Source: CAZXPY01 sp964643435
GTDB lineage: Bacteria > Patescibacteriota > Microgenomatia > Woykebacterales > RBG-16-39-9b
DNA length: 64,000 nt
NCBI GenBank assembly: GCA_964643435.1
Contig: CAZXPY010000001.1
Span: 62,001 to 126,000 of the forward strand
Direction of reading: 5' to 3'
In this document: positions 7,462 to 16,215 of the stretch, in pieces
Numbering within the stretch: the stretch's first letter is position 1
How the letters are laid out: each line of letters starts with the position of its first letter
The notes under the pieces: model-generated
Told to the model about the DNA's origin: nothing
Databases searched by the model: none
What the model saw: only the letters and a program-made list of their open reading frames with translations
Position numbers and translations under genes: made by a program

Positions 7462-9682
7462 ATTAACTGGTAGTAATTTTACACCTTTTTTCATATTTCC
7501 TTTAATTTTTGCAGGGTTATTTTGGGAAAGTTTGTTTAAGGGAGGAATCGTTGCTGGCGGCGATTTCTTAAATTTTCAATTAGTTTTCCTAAATTTTCTT
7601 AAAAGCACTATTTTAAATGCTCAACCGCCATTTTGGAACCCATATATTGGTGGTGGTATTCCGATGACTCTTTTCTCCTCGATTTTTTACCCAATTAATT
7701 TTCTCTATCTTTTTTTAAATCTGTACTGGTTTCTGATCGTTTTTTATTTTAGCCATTTTATGATTGCTACTTTTGGTATGTATCTTCTGGCGAGATCGTT
7801 CGCTTTATCGAAATTTTCCGCTTTTTTTGCCGCAATTATATTTGTTCTCGCTGGTTATTTCAGTCTAAGGGTTTATCTTGGTCATACAGATTTGGTGGCA
7901 GCAATGTCTTGGATCCCTTGGCAATTTTATTTAGTTTCAGAGTATTTTAGAATCAAAAAAATTAAGTTCCTTTTTTCTCTTTCTTTACCAATATCTGCCC
8001 AACTTTTAACCGGGCATCTCCAGATTAGTTATTATTCTCTAATTTTTATAACTGTCTTTTTCGTCTTTAAAGTATTAACTTCTTATAAGGAAGATAAAAA
8101 TCTGGTTGTAATTTTGTCCATTTATTTAATGTCAGTGGTTTTTGGGATCGGTATTGCTAGTCCTTCTTGGTTACCCTCACTTGCCTCAATACCCGATACT
8201 ACCAGAGACTTGCCTCTAACTTTGTCTGAAGTTGCTTCGTTTTCCCAAAGTTTAAATAAGCCGCAGCTAGCGGTTTTTCCTTGGCCGTTCCAGAGAATTT
8301 TACTAAGCGAGGGAATAAATTTTATTGGTTTATTTCCAATTTTGATAGCGATTATCGGTTTCTTAGCTTCTTTTAAAAAAAATAAGGAGGTTTGGTTTTT
8401 TCTATTTATAATAATTATCTCCCTTTTAATGTCGGTAGGGACTGATACCCCGTTTTTCAAACTCTTATATGATTATCTGCCTGGTTTTTCTTCGATGAGG
8501 GCGCATACCCGTTCTTTAATATTTGTAAATTTAGGTTTTGCTTTTTTAGCCGGCTTAGGTGCAGATTTTATTCTTAAAAAACTGCTAGTAAGTAAACATA
8601 AATATTTTTCTAATTTTTGGTTGGTTTTATTATTAGGAACAACCGCTCTTATTCTAATTTTTGCACCAGTTATAAAAAACGGTTTCCCCGCTCTTACCAT
8701 ACTTTTCCAAAAATACTACCTAAATATCTACCTACCAAGTCTGGGTTTTATATTGTTAACCTTCATTTTATTTCAGAAAAAAATAATAAATCTTTTTATT
8801 CTAAAAATATTTTTTCTTTTTATAATTATTGTAAATTTCTATAGTTTTGACTGGGATTATTTAAAGCCTTTTAATTACGAAATTCCTTTAAAATCTGACC
8901 AAAAAATTGCTTCTTTTATTAAAGAGAACGATCCTCAAAACCTTTATCGCGTTTGGGTAGAAACTGGCATTGAGGAAGATTATCTTCCCCGTTCTCTAAA
9001 CCTTGCCCAGTTTAGTCTATACGAAGCAAATAATTTAGGTTGGAACTGGCAGCCAAAAGCGTACCTTCGCTTAAAAGAATATCGCTATTTGGAAAAAGAG
9101 GATTACCCTAAAGTTGGTAATAATTTTCCCCTAGATAAGAAAACTTTAAAACTTTTTAACGTTGGCTATATTGTTAGTTTAAAAAATAATTTAGCGGACG
9201 AGGAGGTTAAGTTTTTGAGAAGTTTTGAGGTTGAAAAAAACTATGGTTTAAAAAAATATACAGTTTACGTTTATTTCTTAAAGAATACTCTTCCGAGATT
9301 TTATTTAACGCAAAAACCAATTATTAAGAATAATGGTATAAGTAGCCCAACAACCATTTCTAATAATATAAAAATAGGCAAGTACCAACCAAATGAAGCT
9401 GAAATTTCCGTCGTTAGTAAAGAAGACAGCTATCTAGTATCCAACGAATTGAATTTCAGAGGTTGGAAGGCAAAAGTAGATGATGTGGTAACAAATATCG
9501 AAGAAGTGAATTTTGGGGAAAAGGGGGTTAAATTAAATAAAGGAAATCATCTAGTGAAGTTTAAGTTTGAACCACCTCTTTTTAGAATTGCGATCTTGAT
9601 TAGCTTTCTTTCAATTGTTTTACCTTTTTTAGCTTATTTTATAATAAGTAAGTATTTGGTAAGTAAAAATGAGACCAATTGA
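7454..9682 (+). CDS. YfhO-family membrane protein (GT-C-like)
   Basis: A 742-residue polytopic protein with the hallmarks of the YfhO family. The first outer loop reads 'GGDFLNFQLVF', followed by 'PPFWNPYIGGGIPM' near residue 60; 11-12 membrane segments follow. The C-terminal outer domain ends in the 'NFRGWKAKVDD' motif (compare the 'YPGWKA' of the family), before a last membrane segment. YfhO-type proteins have been implicated in glycosylation of cell-envelope polymers, taking sugar from a lipid carrier outside the membrane; this role is inferred here. It overlaps its GT2 partner by 8 bases and the following GT-C gene by 14 bases. A paralogue is encoded at 34519. Confidence 0.82.
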   Translation: MGKLTGSNFTPFFIFPLIFAGLFWESLFKGGIVAGGDFLNFQLVFLNFLKSTILNAQPPFWNPYIGGGIPMTLFSSIFYPINFLYLFLNLYWFLIVFYFSHFMIATFGMYLLARSFALSKFSAFFAAIIFVLAGYFSLRVYLGHTDLVAAMSWIPWQFYLVSEYFRIKKIKFLFSLSLPISAQLLTGHLQISYYSLIFITVFFVFKVLTSYKEDKNLVVILSIYLMSVVFGIGIASPSWLPSLASIPDTTRDLPLTLSEVASFSQSLNKPQLAVFPWPFQRILLSEGINFIGLFPILIAIIGFLASFKKNKEVWFFLFIIIISLLMSVGTDTPFFKLLYDYLPGFSSMRAHTRSLIFVNLGFAFLAGLGADFILKKLLVSKHKYFSNFWLVLLLGTTALILIFAPVIKNGFPALTILFQKYYLNIYLPSLGFILLTFILFQKKIINLFILKIFFLFIIIVNFYSFDWDYLKPFNYEIPLKSDQKIASFIKENDPQNLYRVWVETGIEEDYLPRSLNLAQFSLYEANNLGWNWQPKAYLRLKEYRYLEKEDYPKVGNNFPLDKKTLKLFNVGYIVSLKNNLADEEVKFLRSFEVEKNYGLKKYTVYVYFLKNTLPRFYLTQKPIIKNNGISSPTTISNNIKIGKYQPNEAEISVVSKEDSYLVSNELNFRGWKAKVDDVVTNIEEVNFGEKGVKLNKGNHLVKFKFEPPLFRIAILISFLSIVLPFLAYFIISKYLVSKNETN

Positions 9683-11285
9683 ATTAATCCTCCTTAGTAT
9701 CATTTTAGCTATTTTTGGCTTTACAAGATTTCCTTATTTGAATAGTGGAGTTTTGATTGTTGAACCTGATGAATGGAGCTATCACGCCGCGACACAGAGC
9801 TTAAAAACAGACGGGTACCCTCCAAAAATAGTTGGTACTTATTTCTTTGATCAAGTACCCCTCTTTGAATATCTTTCTCTACCGCTTACTTATTTTTTTA
9901 AAGATACTTCTACTAAAAATTTTGCGCCGCAAAGACTAGTTTCGGTGATTTCTTCTTTGGGGACACTAATTTTAATCTACTATTTCCTAAGGAAGAAATT
10001 TAATTTTTGGTACGGTTTTTTTGGGGGTTTATTTTTTCTTTTAACGCCTTTGAGCTTATTTTATTCTAAAGTTGGGTTAAGGGAGAGCTCATTAATTTTT
10101 GGAATTTTGAGCTTTTTTATTGCTTTCCAATTTTTAAAAGAGAACGACGGGGGAGCTTTCTTACCCAAGCTTGTTTTGGCCGTGACCACTTTAACCTTTG
10201 CTATCTTTGCTAAACTTTCAGGGGTACTTCTCTTGGGGTTGCCATTATTCTATTTTTTTATTTCCTTTTTTAAAAAAATCCAATTTTCAAAGAAAAGATT
10301 TGGAGTCTATAAATTAGACGTTAATTTAAATTCGCTCTCTGATATAAAAAAAGAAGCGGTACCCTTCTTACTTGTTTTTACAGCTCCTCTTATCTTAACT
10401 TTTTTAGTTCTTTTACCTTATTACTTCAGTGATAAACTCTATTTGAAAGATCGCCTGATACTTTTATTTTTCTCGCACAATTTATCCGGAACTTTAGAAA
10501 AGCTGACTAATGCCAAATTATACTTAGCAAACTTACCGTTTTGGTTAACAATATCTTTTCTGATTTTTTCTATTTTGGGTATTTGGATAAGTTTGGTTAA
10601 AAGAAAAAGTTTTTGGTTTGATTCCCTTTTAATTTTATTCTTAATTGCGCTTTTTCTATCCGCCAATGATTTTAATCCCCGCTATTTTGTTCTCTTAACT
10701 CCAATCCTTACTTTATTTGCCGCCTTTGGCTTAGGTGAATTTGTTTTTTGGTTAAAAAAAATTAAAACCCCCTCTGTCATAGTTATTTTATTAGTTTCTG
10801 GCTTGTATTTATCGATGTTGTCGCAAAGTATCTTGGCCTTAAAAAGTACAAATCACAATTTGCTTGAAAGAGCAGAAGATATTATGGAAAAAGAAAGGGA
10901 TAATCTAAAGTTTGCGTTTTCGACTTTTTGGCCAGAAATAATTCAATACCAAACAGGCTTTTCCTCTAGTTGGATTACTGACAGTGGTTTAGATGCGAAT
11001 CGGCCAAATAGCTACTTACCAAACTATTCGCCAAAATTTGATCACCCCCCAGCTAATTTAATTGCTGATGGCTTAGAGGCATTCGTTTTAATTTTGGAAC
11101 CAGCCGATCCGGATATGTTTTCTGAGCGAAAGCGCGCTGTTACCCAAATTGAAAAAAAGTTCGAACCTATCACAAAAATAACCGATGATAAACCAAATTT
11201 TCCTTGGACAAAAAATCCGTATTCTTTAGTTATTTATAAAACGACAAAAGAGTATTTTAAGAAACCAGATATAAAAAATAAATGA
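9669..11285 (+). CDS. GT-C glycosyltransferase, PMT/ArnT-like (GT39/GT83 type)
   Basis: A 538-residue membrane protein. After the first membrane helix it carries 'IVEPDEWSYH' (about residue 36), the acidic pair in the first outer loop of PMT/ArnT enzymes, then 'PLFEYLSLPLTYFF'. 'RLVSVISSLGTLILIYYFLR' and 'LTPLSLFYSKVGLRESSL' follow as in PMT_2 proteins. About ten helices and an outer C-terminal tail of roughly 140 residues ending 'NFPWTKNPYSLVIYK'. It should move a sugar from polyprenyl phosphate to a lipid, protein or glycan outside the cell. The gene at 37315 is a clear paralogue in both the N-terminal loop and the tail. It overlaps the next gene by 4 bases. Confidence 0.82.
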   Translation: MRPIELILLSIILAIFGFTRFPYLNSGVLIVEPDEWSYHAATQSLKTDGYPPKIVGTYFFDQVPLFEYLSLPLTYFFKDTSTKNFAPQRLVSVISSLGTLILIYYFLRKKFNFWYGFFGGLFFLLTPLSLFYSKVGLRESSLIFGILSFFIAFQFLKENDGGAFLPKLVLAVTTLTFAIFAKLSGVLLLGLPLFYFFISFFKKIQFSKKRFGVYKLDVNLNSLSDIKKEAVPFLLVFTAPLILTFLVLLPYYFSDKLYLKDRLILLFFSHNLSGTLEKLTNAKLYLANLPFWLTISFLIFSILGIWISLVKRKSFWFDSLLILFLIALFLSANDFNPRYFVLLTPILTLFAAFGLGEFVFWLKKIKTPSVIVILLVSGLYLSMLSQSILALKSTNHNLLERAEDIMEKERDNLKFAFSTFWPEIIQYQTGFSSSWITDSGLDANRPNSYLPNYSPKFDHPPANLIADGLEAFVLILEPADPDMFSERKRAVTQIEKKFEPITKITDDKPNFPWTKNPYSLVIYKTTKEYFKKPDIKNK

Positions 11286-12469
11286 TTAAATTCCTCTTCA
11301 CAAGAATAGCTTTAATTTTTCTAGGGTTAATTTTGGCTCTCCTTGTTGGAGAACTCTTGGTGCGTTATTTACAATACCAGCGAAAACCTCCAAGTAAAGT
11401 AAGACAAGCAGATGCCCTTTTGCACCATTCCTTTATCCCTAATAGTTTTGATGTGGCTCGGGACTTAGAGTGGGAAGCTCATTATAAAATTAATTCATTC
11501 GGAGCAAGAGATAAAGAGTATTCATTAAAAAAACCAGAAAAGACTTACAGGATTTTAGTGCTAGGAGATTCTTTTACTGAAGGTCAGGGGGTAGAGATGG
11601 AAGCTACTTTTACAAAGCTTCTAGAGAATTCTTTAAATGAGAAAATTACCAAAGAAAAAAATTCGATTGTTTCTTTTGAAAAAATCGAGGTAATAAATTC
11701 TGGAATCTTAAGTTATTCCCCCTTACTTGAATACTTGTACCTCAAAAATAAGGGATTGGCCCTCGCGCCCGATTTAGTAATTTTAAACTTTGATATGAGT
11801 GATCCAATTGACGATATGAAATATGAGGCGGAGGCTTTAAAAAATGAAAAAGGCATACCGGTTGGTTTCCCAAAAAAAGAAACAGGAGAAAATTTTGTTG
11901 AAGCTAATCCCCTATTGCCAAGGGTTCCAAAAGAAATTAAAGCCTTTTTTCATAGAAACTCTCGAATTTATAGAGTGATCGCCGATAGTATTCGAAGAAA
12001 ACATTTAAAAATATACCCAGAATTTGACGAACCAGAAATAAAAGTGGGCGATTTGGTGGTAGATAAACTAATTATTACAAGAGACGAAGTTCCAAATTAC
12101 GATGCAATCTGGGCTCTGACAAAAAGAAATCTAAAATTAATAAAAGACGTCCTTAAAGAAAAAAATATAGGCTTACTATTAGTCGCAACTCCCTACGCGC
12201 ATCAAGTTAATGGGACCGAATGGAGTATAGGAAGGAAATATTGGAAATTTGAAGACCGAGTTTATAGCGACCGTCCTTTTAAAACCCTGGAAACGTTCTC
12301 AAGGGATGAGGGAATCTCCTTTTTAAACTTACTGGAAAACTTTAAAAGCGCAAAAGAAAAGCCACTTTTCTTCAAAAAAGACGGTCATTTTACGAAAAAC
12401 GGCCATAAAATTGTTGCGGCGGCTCTCGCGGAATATTTAATTGAAAAAGATAAATTTAAGTTAAAGTAA
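11282..12469 (+). CDS. Membrane-anchored SGNH/GDSL hydrolase-like protein
   Basis: A 395-residue protein with one N-terminal membrane helix (residues 5-27) and an outer SGNH-fold domain. Block I is 'ILVLGDSFTEGQG' (about residue 92, nucleophile Ser), block II 'VINSGILSYSP', block III 'VILNFDMSDP' (Asn present) and block V 'KKDGHFTKNGH' (Asp-x2-His, near residue 365). The complete catalytic set argues for an active acyl-esterase or O-acyltransferase, as in AlgJ/PatB-type proteins that modify exported polysaccharide. The stop is 54 bases before the next start, which has its own promoter, so this may end the first transcription unit. Confidence 0.78.
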   Translation: MIKFLFTRIALIFLGLILALLVGELLVRYLQYQRKPPSKVRQADALLHHSFIPNSFDVARDLEWEAHYKINSFGARDKEYSLKKPEKTYRILVLGDSFTEGQGVEMEATFTKLLENSLNEKITKEKNSIVSFEKIEVINSGILSYSPLLEYLYLKNKGLALAPDLVILNFDMSDPIDDMKYEAEALKNEKGIPVGFPKKETGENFVEANPLLPRVPKEIKAFFHRNSRIYRVIADSIRRKHLKIYPEFDEPEIKVGDLVVDKLIITRDEVPNYDAIWALTKRNLKLIKDVLKEKNIGLLLVATPYAHQVNGTEWSIGRKYWKFEDRVYSDRPFKTLETFSRDEGISFLNLLENFKSAKEKPLFFKKDGHFTKNGHKIVAAALAEYLIEKDKFKLK

Positions 12470-12475
12470 AGTTAA

Positions 12476-12504
12476 TTGACGAAGAGGCACTAGAAATGTA
12501 ATAT
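12476..12504 (+). promoter_or_regulatory. Promoter for the heptose operon
   Basis: TTGACG (12476-12481), 17-base spacer, TAATAT (12499-12504). Transcription would start near 12511, giving a leader of about 13 bases to the ATG at 12524. It allows the heptose genes to be expressed separately from the upstream operon. Confidence 0.5.
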
Positions 12505-12523
12505 TAACTTGCAAATTTTTATT

Positions 12524-14170
12524 ATGAGAATTTTTCTTGATACTGCCAGTATCGAAGAGATAAACCATATCAACCGGTGGGGAATTATTGAAGGGGTTAC
12601 CACCAACCAGAAAATATTCCTTGTCGAAAAGGGTGTGAGTTTTAAAAAAAGAATTAAAGAAATAATCGCGGTAACCCGCGGACCAGTTAGTGTGGAACTT
12701 ACCACTAAGGGTTTTGACGAAATGGTGAAAGAAGCTAAGGAATATTGGCGAATAAACCCCAGAAGAATTGTTATAAAAGTGCCGATGAGTGCCGACGGTG
12801 TTGGTTTAGAAGTAATTTCGTTTCTTGCGAAGAGAGGAATAAAAATAAACACCACGGTTATGATGAGCAGCGCCCAAGCAATTTTAGCCGCCAAAGCAGG
12901 ATCTAACTATGTTAGTCTTTTTTTCCGAAGGATTTTGGACGGTGGTGGCGATCCAAGCAAGGAAATTAGAGAAACAAGGGCATTTTTAGATGCTGCAAAA
13001 TTGAAAACGCAGATTATCTCTGGAAGTATTAGGGACGCTAGTGACGTTGTTGCTTCTTTCAGTGCTGGTGCTCATATTGTCACAATTCCTTACAAAGTAT
13101 TAATACAGTTGCCTTACCATAAAAAATCCGAGGAAACAATTAAAGAGTTTGATGAGAGTTGGCATAAATTCACGAAGTCCCCGGAAGTTATTACAGTTAG
13201 AGTACCTCTGAGAATTACTTTAGGAGGCGGCGGTACGGATTTGCCATTTTATGCTTCCAAACATTCCGGGTTTTTAATTTCGGCGGCTATCGATAAATAT
13301 ATTCACGTTTCAATTAATCGCAGTTACACTGGCGCAAACGTTGTCAGGTATGAAGAAGAAATTGAGGCTGCCAAAAATAAAGAGGATTTAAACCACGCGA
13401 TTGTTAGGGAAGCGCTGAAGCATTTTAAGGTTGCTGACCCAGTTAGTATTACGATAACTGCTGCTTTTCCAGCGGGGACCGGTATGGGTTCTTCAAGTGC
13501 AGTGGTAGTTGGTTTGATTAAAGGTTTAAGTGAATTTACCGGCACTTATAATAATATCAATAAACAAAAAATTGCCGAGTTAGCGGCTCACATCGAGAGA
13601 GATATTTTAAAGGAAGAAGGGGGTAAACAAGACCAGTATATTACCGCTTACGGTGGGATTCAGGAAATGATTTTTGGTCAGGATGGTTCGGTCCAGATCC
13701 AGGAAATACAATTAAGTGATGAAAACAAACTTAGACTGGAGAATAATTTGGTACTTTTCTTCTTAGGAACAGCTAGAAGTTCTAGTGAAATTCAAAAAAA
13801 GGTTGCTGCTGCAGAAAATCTAGAAGAAAAAATTGAAAGTTTAAATTTTATAAAGGAATTGGGGTTTAGAGTCAGAAAAGCACTGCTAGGAGGAAATATT
13901 GATGACATTGGTTTAACTTGGGATCTGCATTGGAAGGCGAAAAAGAAACTGGCAAGCTCTATTACCAATAAACAAGTCGATAATTTTTATAGACTTGCTA
14001 AAGGGAATGGAAGCTTGGGAGGTAAAATTGTTGGTGCTGGTGGGGGAGGGTTTTTAATTTTTTACACAAGGGAAAGAAACAGGTTAATTAGACGTTTAGA
14101 AAAGGAGGGACTAAAATATATCCCGTTTCGCTTTTCTACGAGCGGGGTTTCAATAATTCATGAAGACTGA
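12524..14170 (+). CDS. hddA: Fusion: transaldolase domain + D-glycero-D-manno-heptose 7-phosphate kinase (HddA-like GHMP kinase)
   Basis: A 548-residue two-domain enzyme. Residues 1-220 form a TalC/FSA-type transaldolase: 'GVTTN' at 24-28, Schiff-base Lys85 in 'VIKVPM', and 'DESWHKF' at the domain end. Glu58 and Phe133 sit where transaldolase B has Glu96 and Phe178, whereas fructose-6-phosphate aldolase has Gln59 and Tyr131, so true transaldolase chemistry is favoured. Residues 222-548 are a GHMP kinase of HddA type: 'GGGGTDLPFY', ATP loop 'PAGTGMGSSSAVV', and 'GAGGGGFLIFY'. Predicted work: make sedoheptulose 7-phosphate and phosphorylate the derived heptose 7-phosphate at C1. The frame is continuous across the joint. 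ATG 12524 matches the domain start better than TTG 12509. It overlaps gmhA by 11 bases. Confidence 0.87.
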   Translation: MRIFLDTASIEEINHINRWGIIEGVTTNQKIFLVEKGVSFKKRIKEIIAVTRGPVSVELTTKGFDEMVKEAKEYWRINPRRIVIKVPMSADGVGLEVISFLAKRGIKINTTVMMSSAQAILAAKAGSNYVSLFFRRILDGGGDPSKEIRETRAFLDAAKLKTQIISGSIRDASDVVASFSAGAHIVTIPYKVLIQLPYHKKSEETIKEFDESWHKFTKSPEVITVRVPLRITLGGGGTDLPFYASKHSGFLISAAIDKYIHVSINRSYTGANVVRYEEEIEAAKNKEDLNHAIVREALKHFKVADPVSITITAAFPAGTGMGSSSAVVVGLIKGLSEFTGTYNNINKQKIAELAAHIERDILKEEGGKQDQYITAYGGIQEMIFGQDGSVQIQEIQLSDENKLRLENNLVLFFLGTARSSSEIQKKVAAAENLEEKIESLNFIKELGFRVRKALLGGNIDDIGLTWDLHWKAKKKLASSITNKQVDNFYRLAKGNGSLGGKIVGAGGGGFLIFYTRERNRLIRRLEKEGLKYIPFRFSTSGVSIIHED

Positions 14171-14792
14171 CAAAAAGAATTCGCAAATTGATTTTGGAAG
14201 TTATTTATCCAGTTATTTATTAGAAACGATTCGTGTTAGTAAGAACATTGATAAAGTGGCTGTTGGTAAAATTTTAGACGCCCTTTTTAAAGCTTGGAGG
14301 GAAGAAAAAAACGTTTTCCTAGCTGGGAATGGTGGTAGTGCCACAATTGCCATGCATTTTACCACTGACCTTGGGAAGGGTACCTATTCCGATGGAAAAC
14401 CAAGGTTACATACCTTTTGCCTTTCCGAAAATCCTGATCTTATTTCCGCTTTGGTAAACGACAATGGTTGGGATAATCTTTATATCGATCAACTAAGAGG
14501 TCTTATAAAAAAGGGTGATGTATTTATTGCTTTTAGTGTCCATGGTGGTGCTGGTGAGGACAAGGCCGGTATGTGGTCACAAAACTTGTTGAGGGCAATG
14601 GATTATGCCAAAAAAATTGGCGCGGCTACCGTTGGTTTTAGTGGTTTTGACGGTGGGCCAATGAAAGACCTAGCCGATATTTGTTTAGTGGTTCCAGCTA
14701 AAAATACAGGCCATGTTCAAGATTTTCACTTTGCAATCATGCACGTGGTTTCTGATTTATTGGGTAAAAAAATCGCCTCTTTTAAGAGATGA
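14160..14792 (+). CDS. gmhA: Sedoheptulose 7-phosphate isomerase (phosphoheptose isomerase), GmhA-like
   Basis: A 210-residue SIS-domain protein. 'AGNGGSATIAMHFTTDLGKG' (about residues 56-75) is the sugar-phosphate loop of GmhA, and 'VQDFHFAIMH' near 183 matches its (I/V)Q(E/D)xHx4H catalytic stretch. The length equals the usual 190-210 residues. It converts sedoheptulose 7-phosphate to D-glycero-D-manno-heptose 7-phosphate in the cytoplasm. Its neighbours are the enzyme before it in the pathway (transaldolase domain) and the two after it (HddA domain, HddC), with overlaps of 11 and 4 bases, which strongly supports the assignment over other SIS isomerases. Confidence 0.88.
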   Translation: MKTDKKNSQIDFGSYLSSYLLETIRVSKNIDKVAVGKILDALFKAWREEKNVFLAGNGGSATIAMHFTTDLGKGTYSDGKPRLHTFCLSENPDLISALVNDNGWDNLYIDQLRGLIKKGDVFIAFSVHGGAGEDKAGMWSQNLLRAMDYAKKIGAATVGFSGFDGGPMKDLADICLVVPAKNTGHVQDFHFAIMHVVSDLLGKKIASFKR

Positions 14793-15502
14793 TTGCGGTA
14801 ATTTTTGCTGGTGGTTTAGGTATCAGACTTCGACCCCTAACCCAAGTAACTCCAAAACCACTAATCCCTATTAAAAATAAACCCTTTTTGTGGTACCAGA
14901 TAAAATTGCTTTCTTCTTTTGGCGTAAAAAAATTTATTATTCTAACCGGTTATTTATCGAATCTGATCGAAGATTATTTTGAAGACGGTACAAAATTAGG
15001 AGTTGAGATTATTTATTCAAGAGAAAATTCCCCCCTCGGTACTGGCAGAGCGTTAAAATTGGCCTCACCCTTAATAAAAGAAAATTTCCTCCTTTTAAAC
15101 GGAGACGATATTCCCATAATCGACTACGCTCTTTTTTTTGCAATTGTTAAAAGTGGTCAATTCCCGAATATAATAACCGTTCATAAAGGGGGAAAAAGAG
15201 GAAATTTAAAAGTTGATAAAAGAACTGGTTACGTGCTCTTCTATTCAAAGGTGAGAAACGAGAGTTTTAATTATGTCCACAGCGGTTTGTCGTTTTTTAA
15301 TAAAGATGTTCTAGATCTTTTACCAAAGGGTAGATATGATGTTGAGGAAGAATTATTTAATAAACTAGCTAAAAAGAAAAAATTAGTCTATTTTGAAGCT
15401 TTGGGTAGAACTTTATCTATCGGTACCTACCCACGCTTACGTCGAAGCCGTTTCTTGCTAGAACGCTTCATTATTAGTTATATTGATAATAAAGAAATTT
15501 AA
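14789..15502 (+). CDS. hddC: Heptose 1-phosphate nucleotidyltransferase (HddC-like)
   Basis: A 237-residue sugar nucleotidyltransferase with the signature 'FAGGLGIRLRPLT' (residues 5-17) and 'PKPLIPIKNKPFLWYQI'. The catalytic 'LNGDDIPIID' region has the metal-binding Asp. Family members of this size include HddC (GDP-heptose) and glucose/mannose 1-phosphate transferases; position directly after HddA and GmhA points to GDP-D-glycero-alpha-D-manno-heptose formation. The HddC route needs the C7 phosphate of the bisphosphate removed first (GmhB), and no HAD phosphatase is encoded in this window. Stop and next start overlap by one base (TAATG). Confidence 0.8.
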   Translation: MIAVIFAGGLGIRLRPLTQVTPKPLIPIKNKPFLWYQIKLLSSFGVKKFIILTGYLSNLIEDYFEDGTKLGVEIIYSRENSPLGTGRALKLASPLIKENFLLLNGDDIPIIDYALFFAIVKSGQFPNIITVHKGGKRGNLKVDKRTGYVLFYSKVRNESFNYVHSGLSFFNKDVLDLLPKGRYDVEEELFNKLAKKKKLVYFEALGRTLSIGTYPRLRRSRFLLERFIISYIDNKEI

Positions 15503-16215
15503 TGACTAAAATTGCAGTTGTTTTACCTACTTATAATGAAAAAGAGAATATCCAAAAAATTATTCCCCAAATTCTTTCCCAAAATAAAGATATATCAATA
15601 ATCGCCGTTGATGACAATAGTCCAGACGGTACGGGAAAAATACTGGATAACCTAGGTAAAAAATATAATGGTAGGGTGAAAACCCTGCATCGAAATAAAA
15701 GGGGAGTTGGTAGCGCAGTTAGGGATGGCCTAAAAGAAGCGTTAAGATTAAAGGCAGATTACGTAGTTCAGATGGATGCCGATTTTTCTCATCATCCAAA
15801 TTATCTCCCCTCTCTAATTAAGGGAATAAATAATGGGGTTGATGTTACGATTGGGTCTCGGTATGCAAAAGGAGGGGACATTATGAGTAGAAGTACCTTG
15901 CGTAATTTTATTTCAATGGCGGCAAATTTTTACAACCGTAGTTTACTTGGAGTTTGGGAAGTAAAAGATAGTGCTGGTGGTTTTAAATGCTCAAAGAGAG
16001 CTGTTTTGGAAGCAATAAATTTAGATACTTTTTTATCGAATGGCTATAGTATTGGGATCGAGCAGCTTTATCGAATTCACAGAAAAGGATTCAAAATGAA
16101 GGAAGTGCCGATTATTTTTAACGATCGAAATGCGGGTAATTCTAAAATGGATCTAAGGGAAATTTTAAAATATATAATTACTGTTTTAAGAATAAAGTTT
16201 AGTGGTTTTAAATGA
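15502..16215 (+). CDS. GT2 glycosyltransferase, polyprenyl-phosphate mannose synthase (Dpm1) type
   Basis: A 237-residue protein with the classic Dpm1 set: 'VVLPTYNEKENI', 'AVDDNSPDGTGKIL', 'QMDADFSHHP' and the 'GSRYAKGG' acceptor-side loop, then 'DSAGGFKCSKRAVLE'. There is no GtrA-like tail. It would charge polyprenyl phosphate with a manno-configured sugar. Since it follows the GDP-heptose genes directly, a heptosyl donor is conceivable as well as GDP-mannose. It overlaps the next methyltransferase gene by 4 bases. Confidence 0.86.
   Translation: MTKIAVVLPTYNEKENIQKIIPQILSQNKDISIIAVDDNSPDGTGKILDNLGKKYNGRVKTLHRNKRGVGSAVRDGLKEALRLKADYVVQMDADFSHHPNYLPSLIKGINNGVDVTIGSRYAKGGDIMSRSTLRNFISMAANFYNRSLLGVWEVKDSAGGFKCSKRAVLEAINLDTFLSNGYSIGIEQLYRIHRKGFKMKEVPIIFNDRNAGNSKMDLREILKYIITVLRIKFSGFK

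Noticed and set aside
12524..14170. Transaldolase and kinase halves as two genes joined by a sequencing error
   Set aside because: The joint (about residues 215-225) is in frame without a stop, and no ATG or ribosome site stands at the kinase start. The fusion is taken as real, subject to read support.
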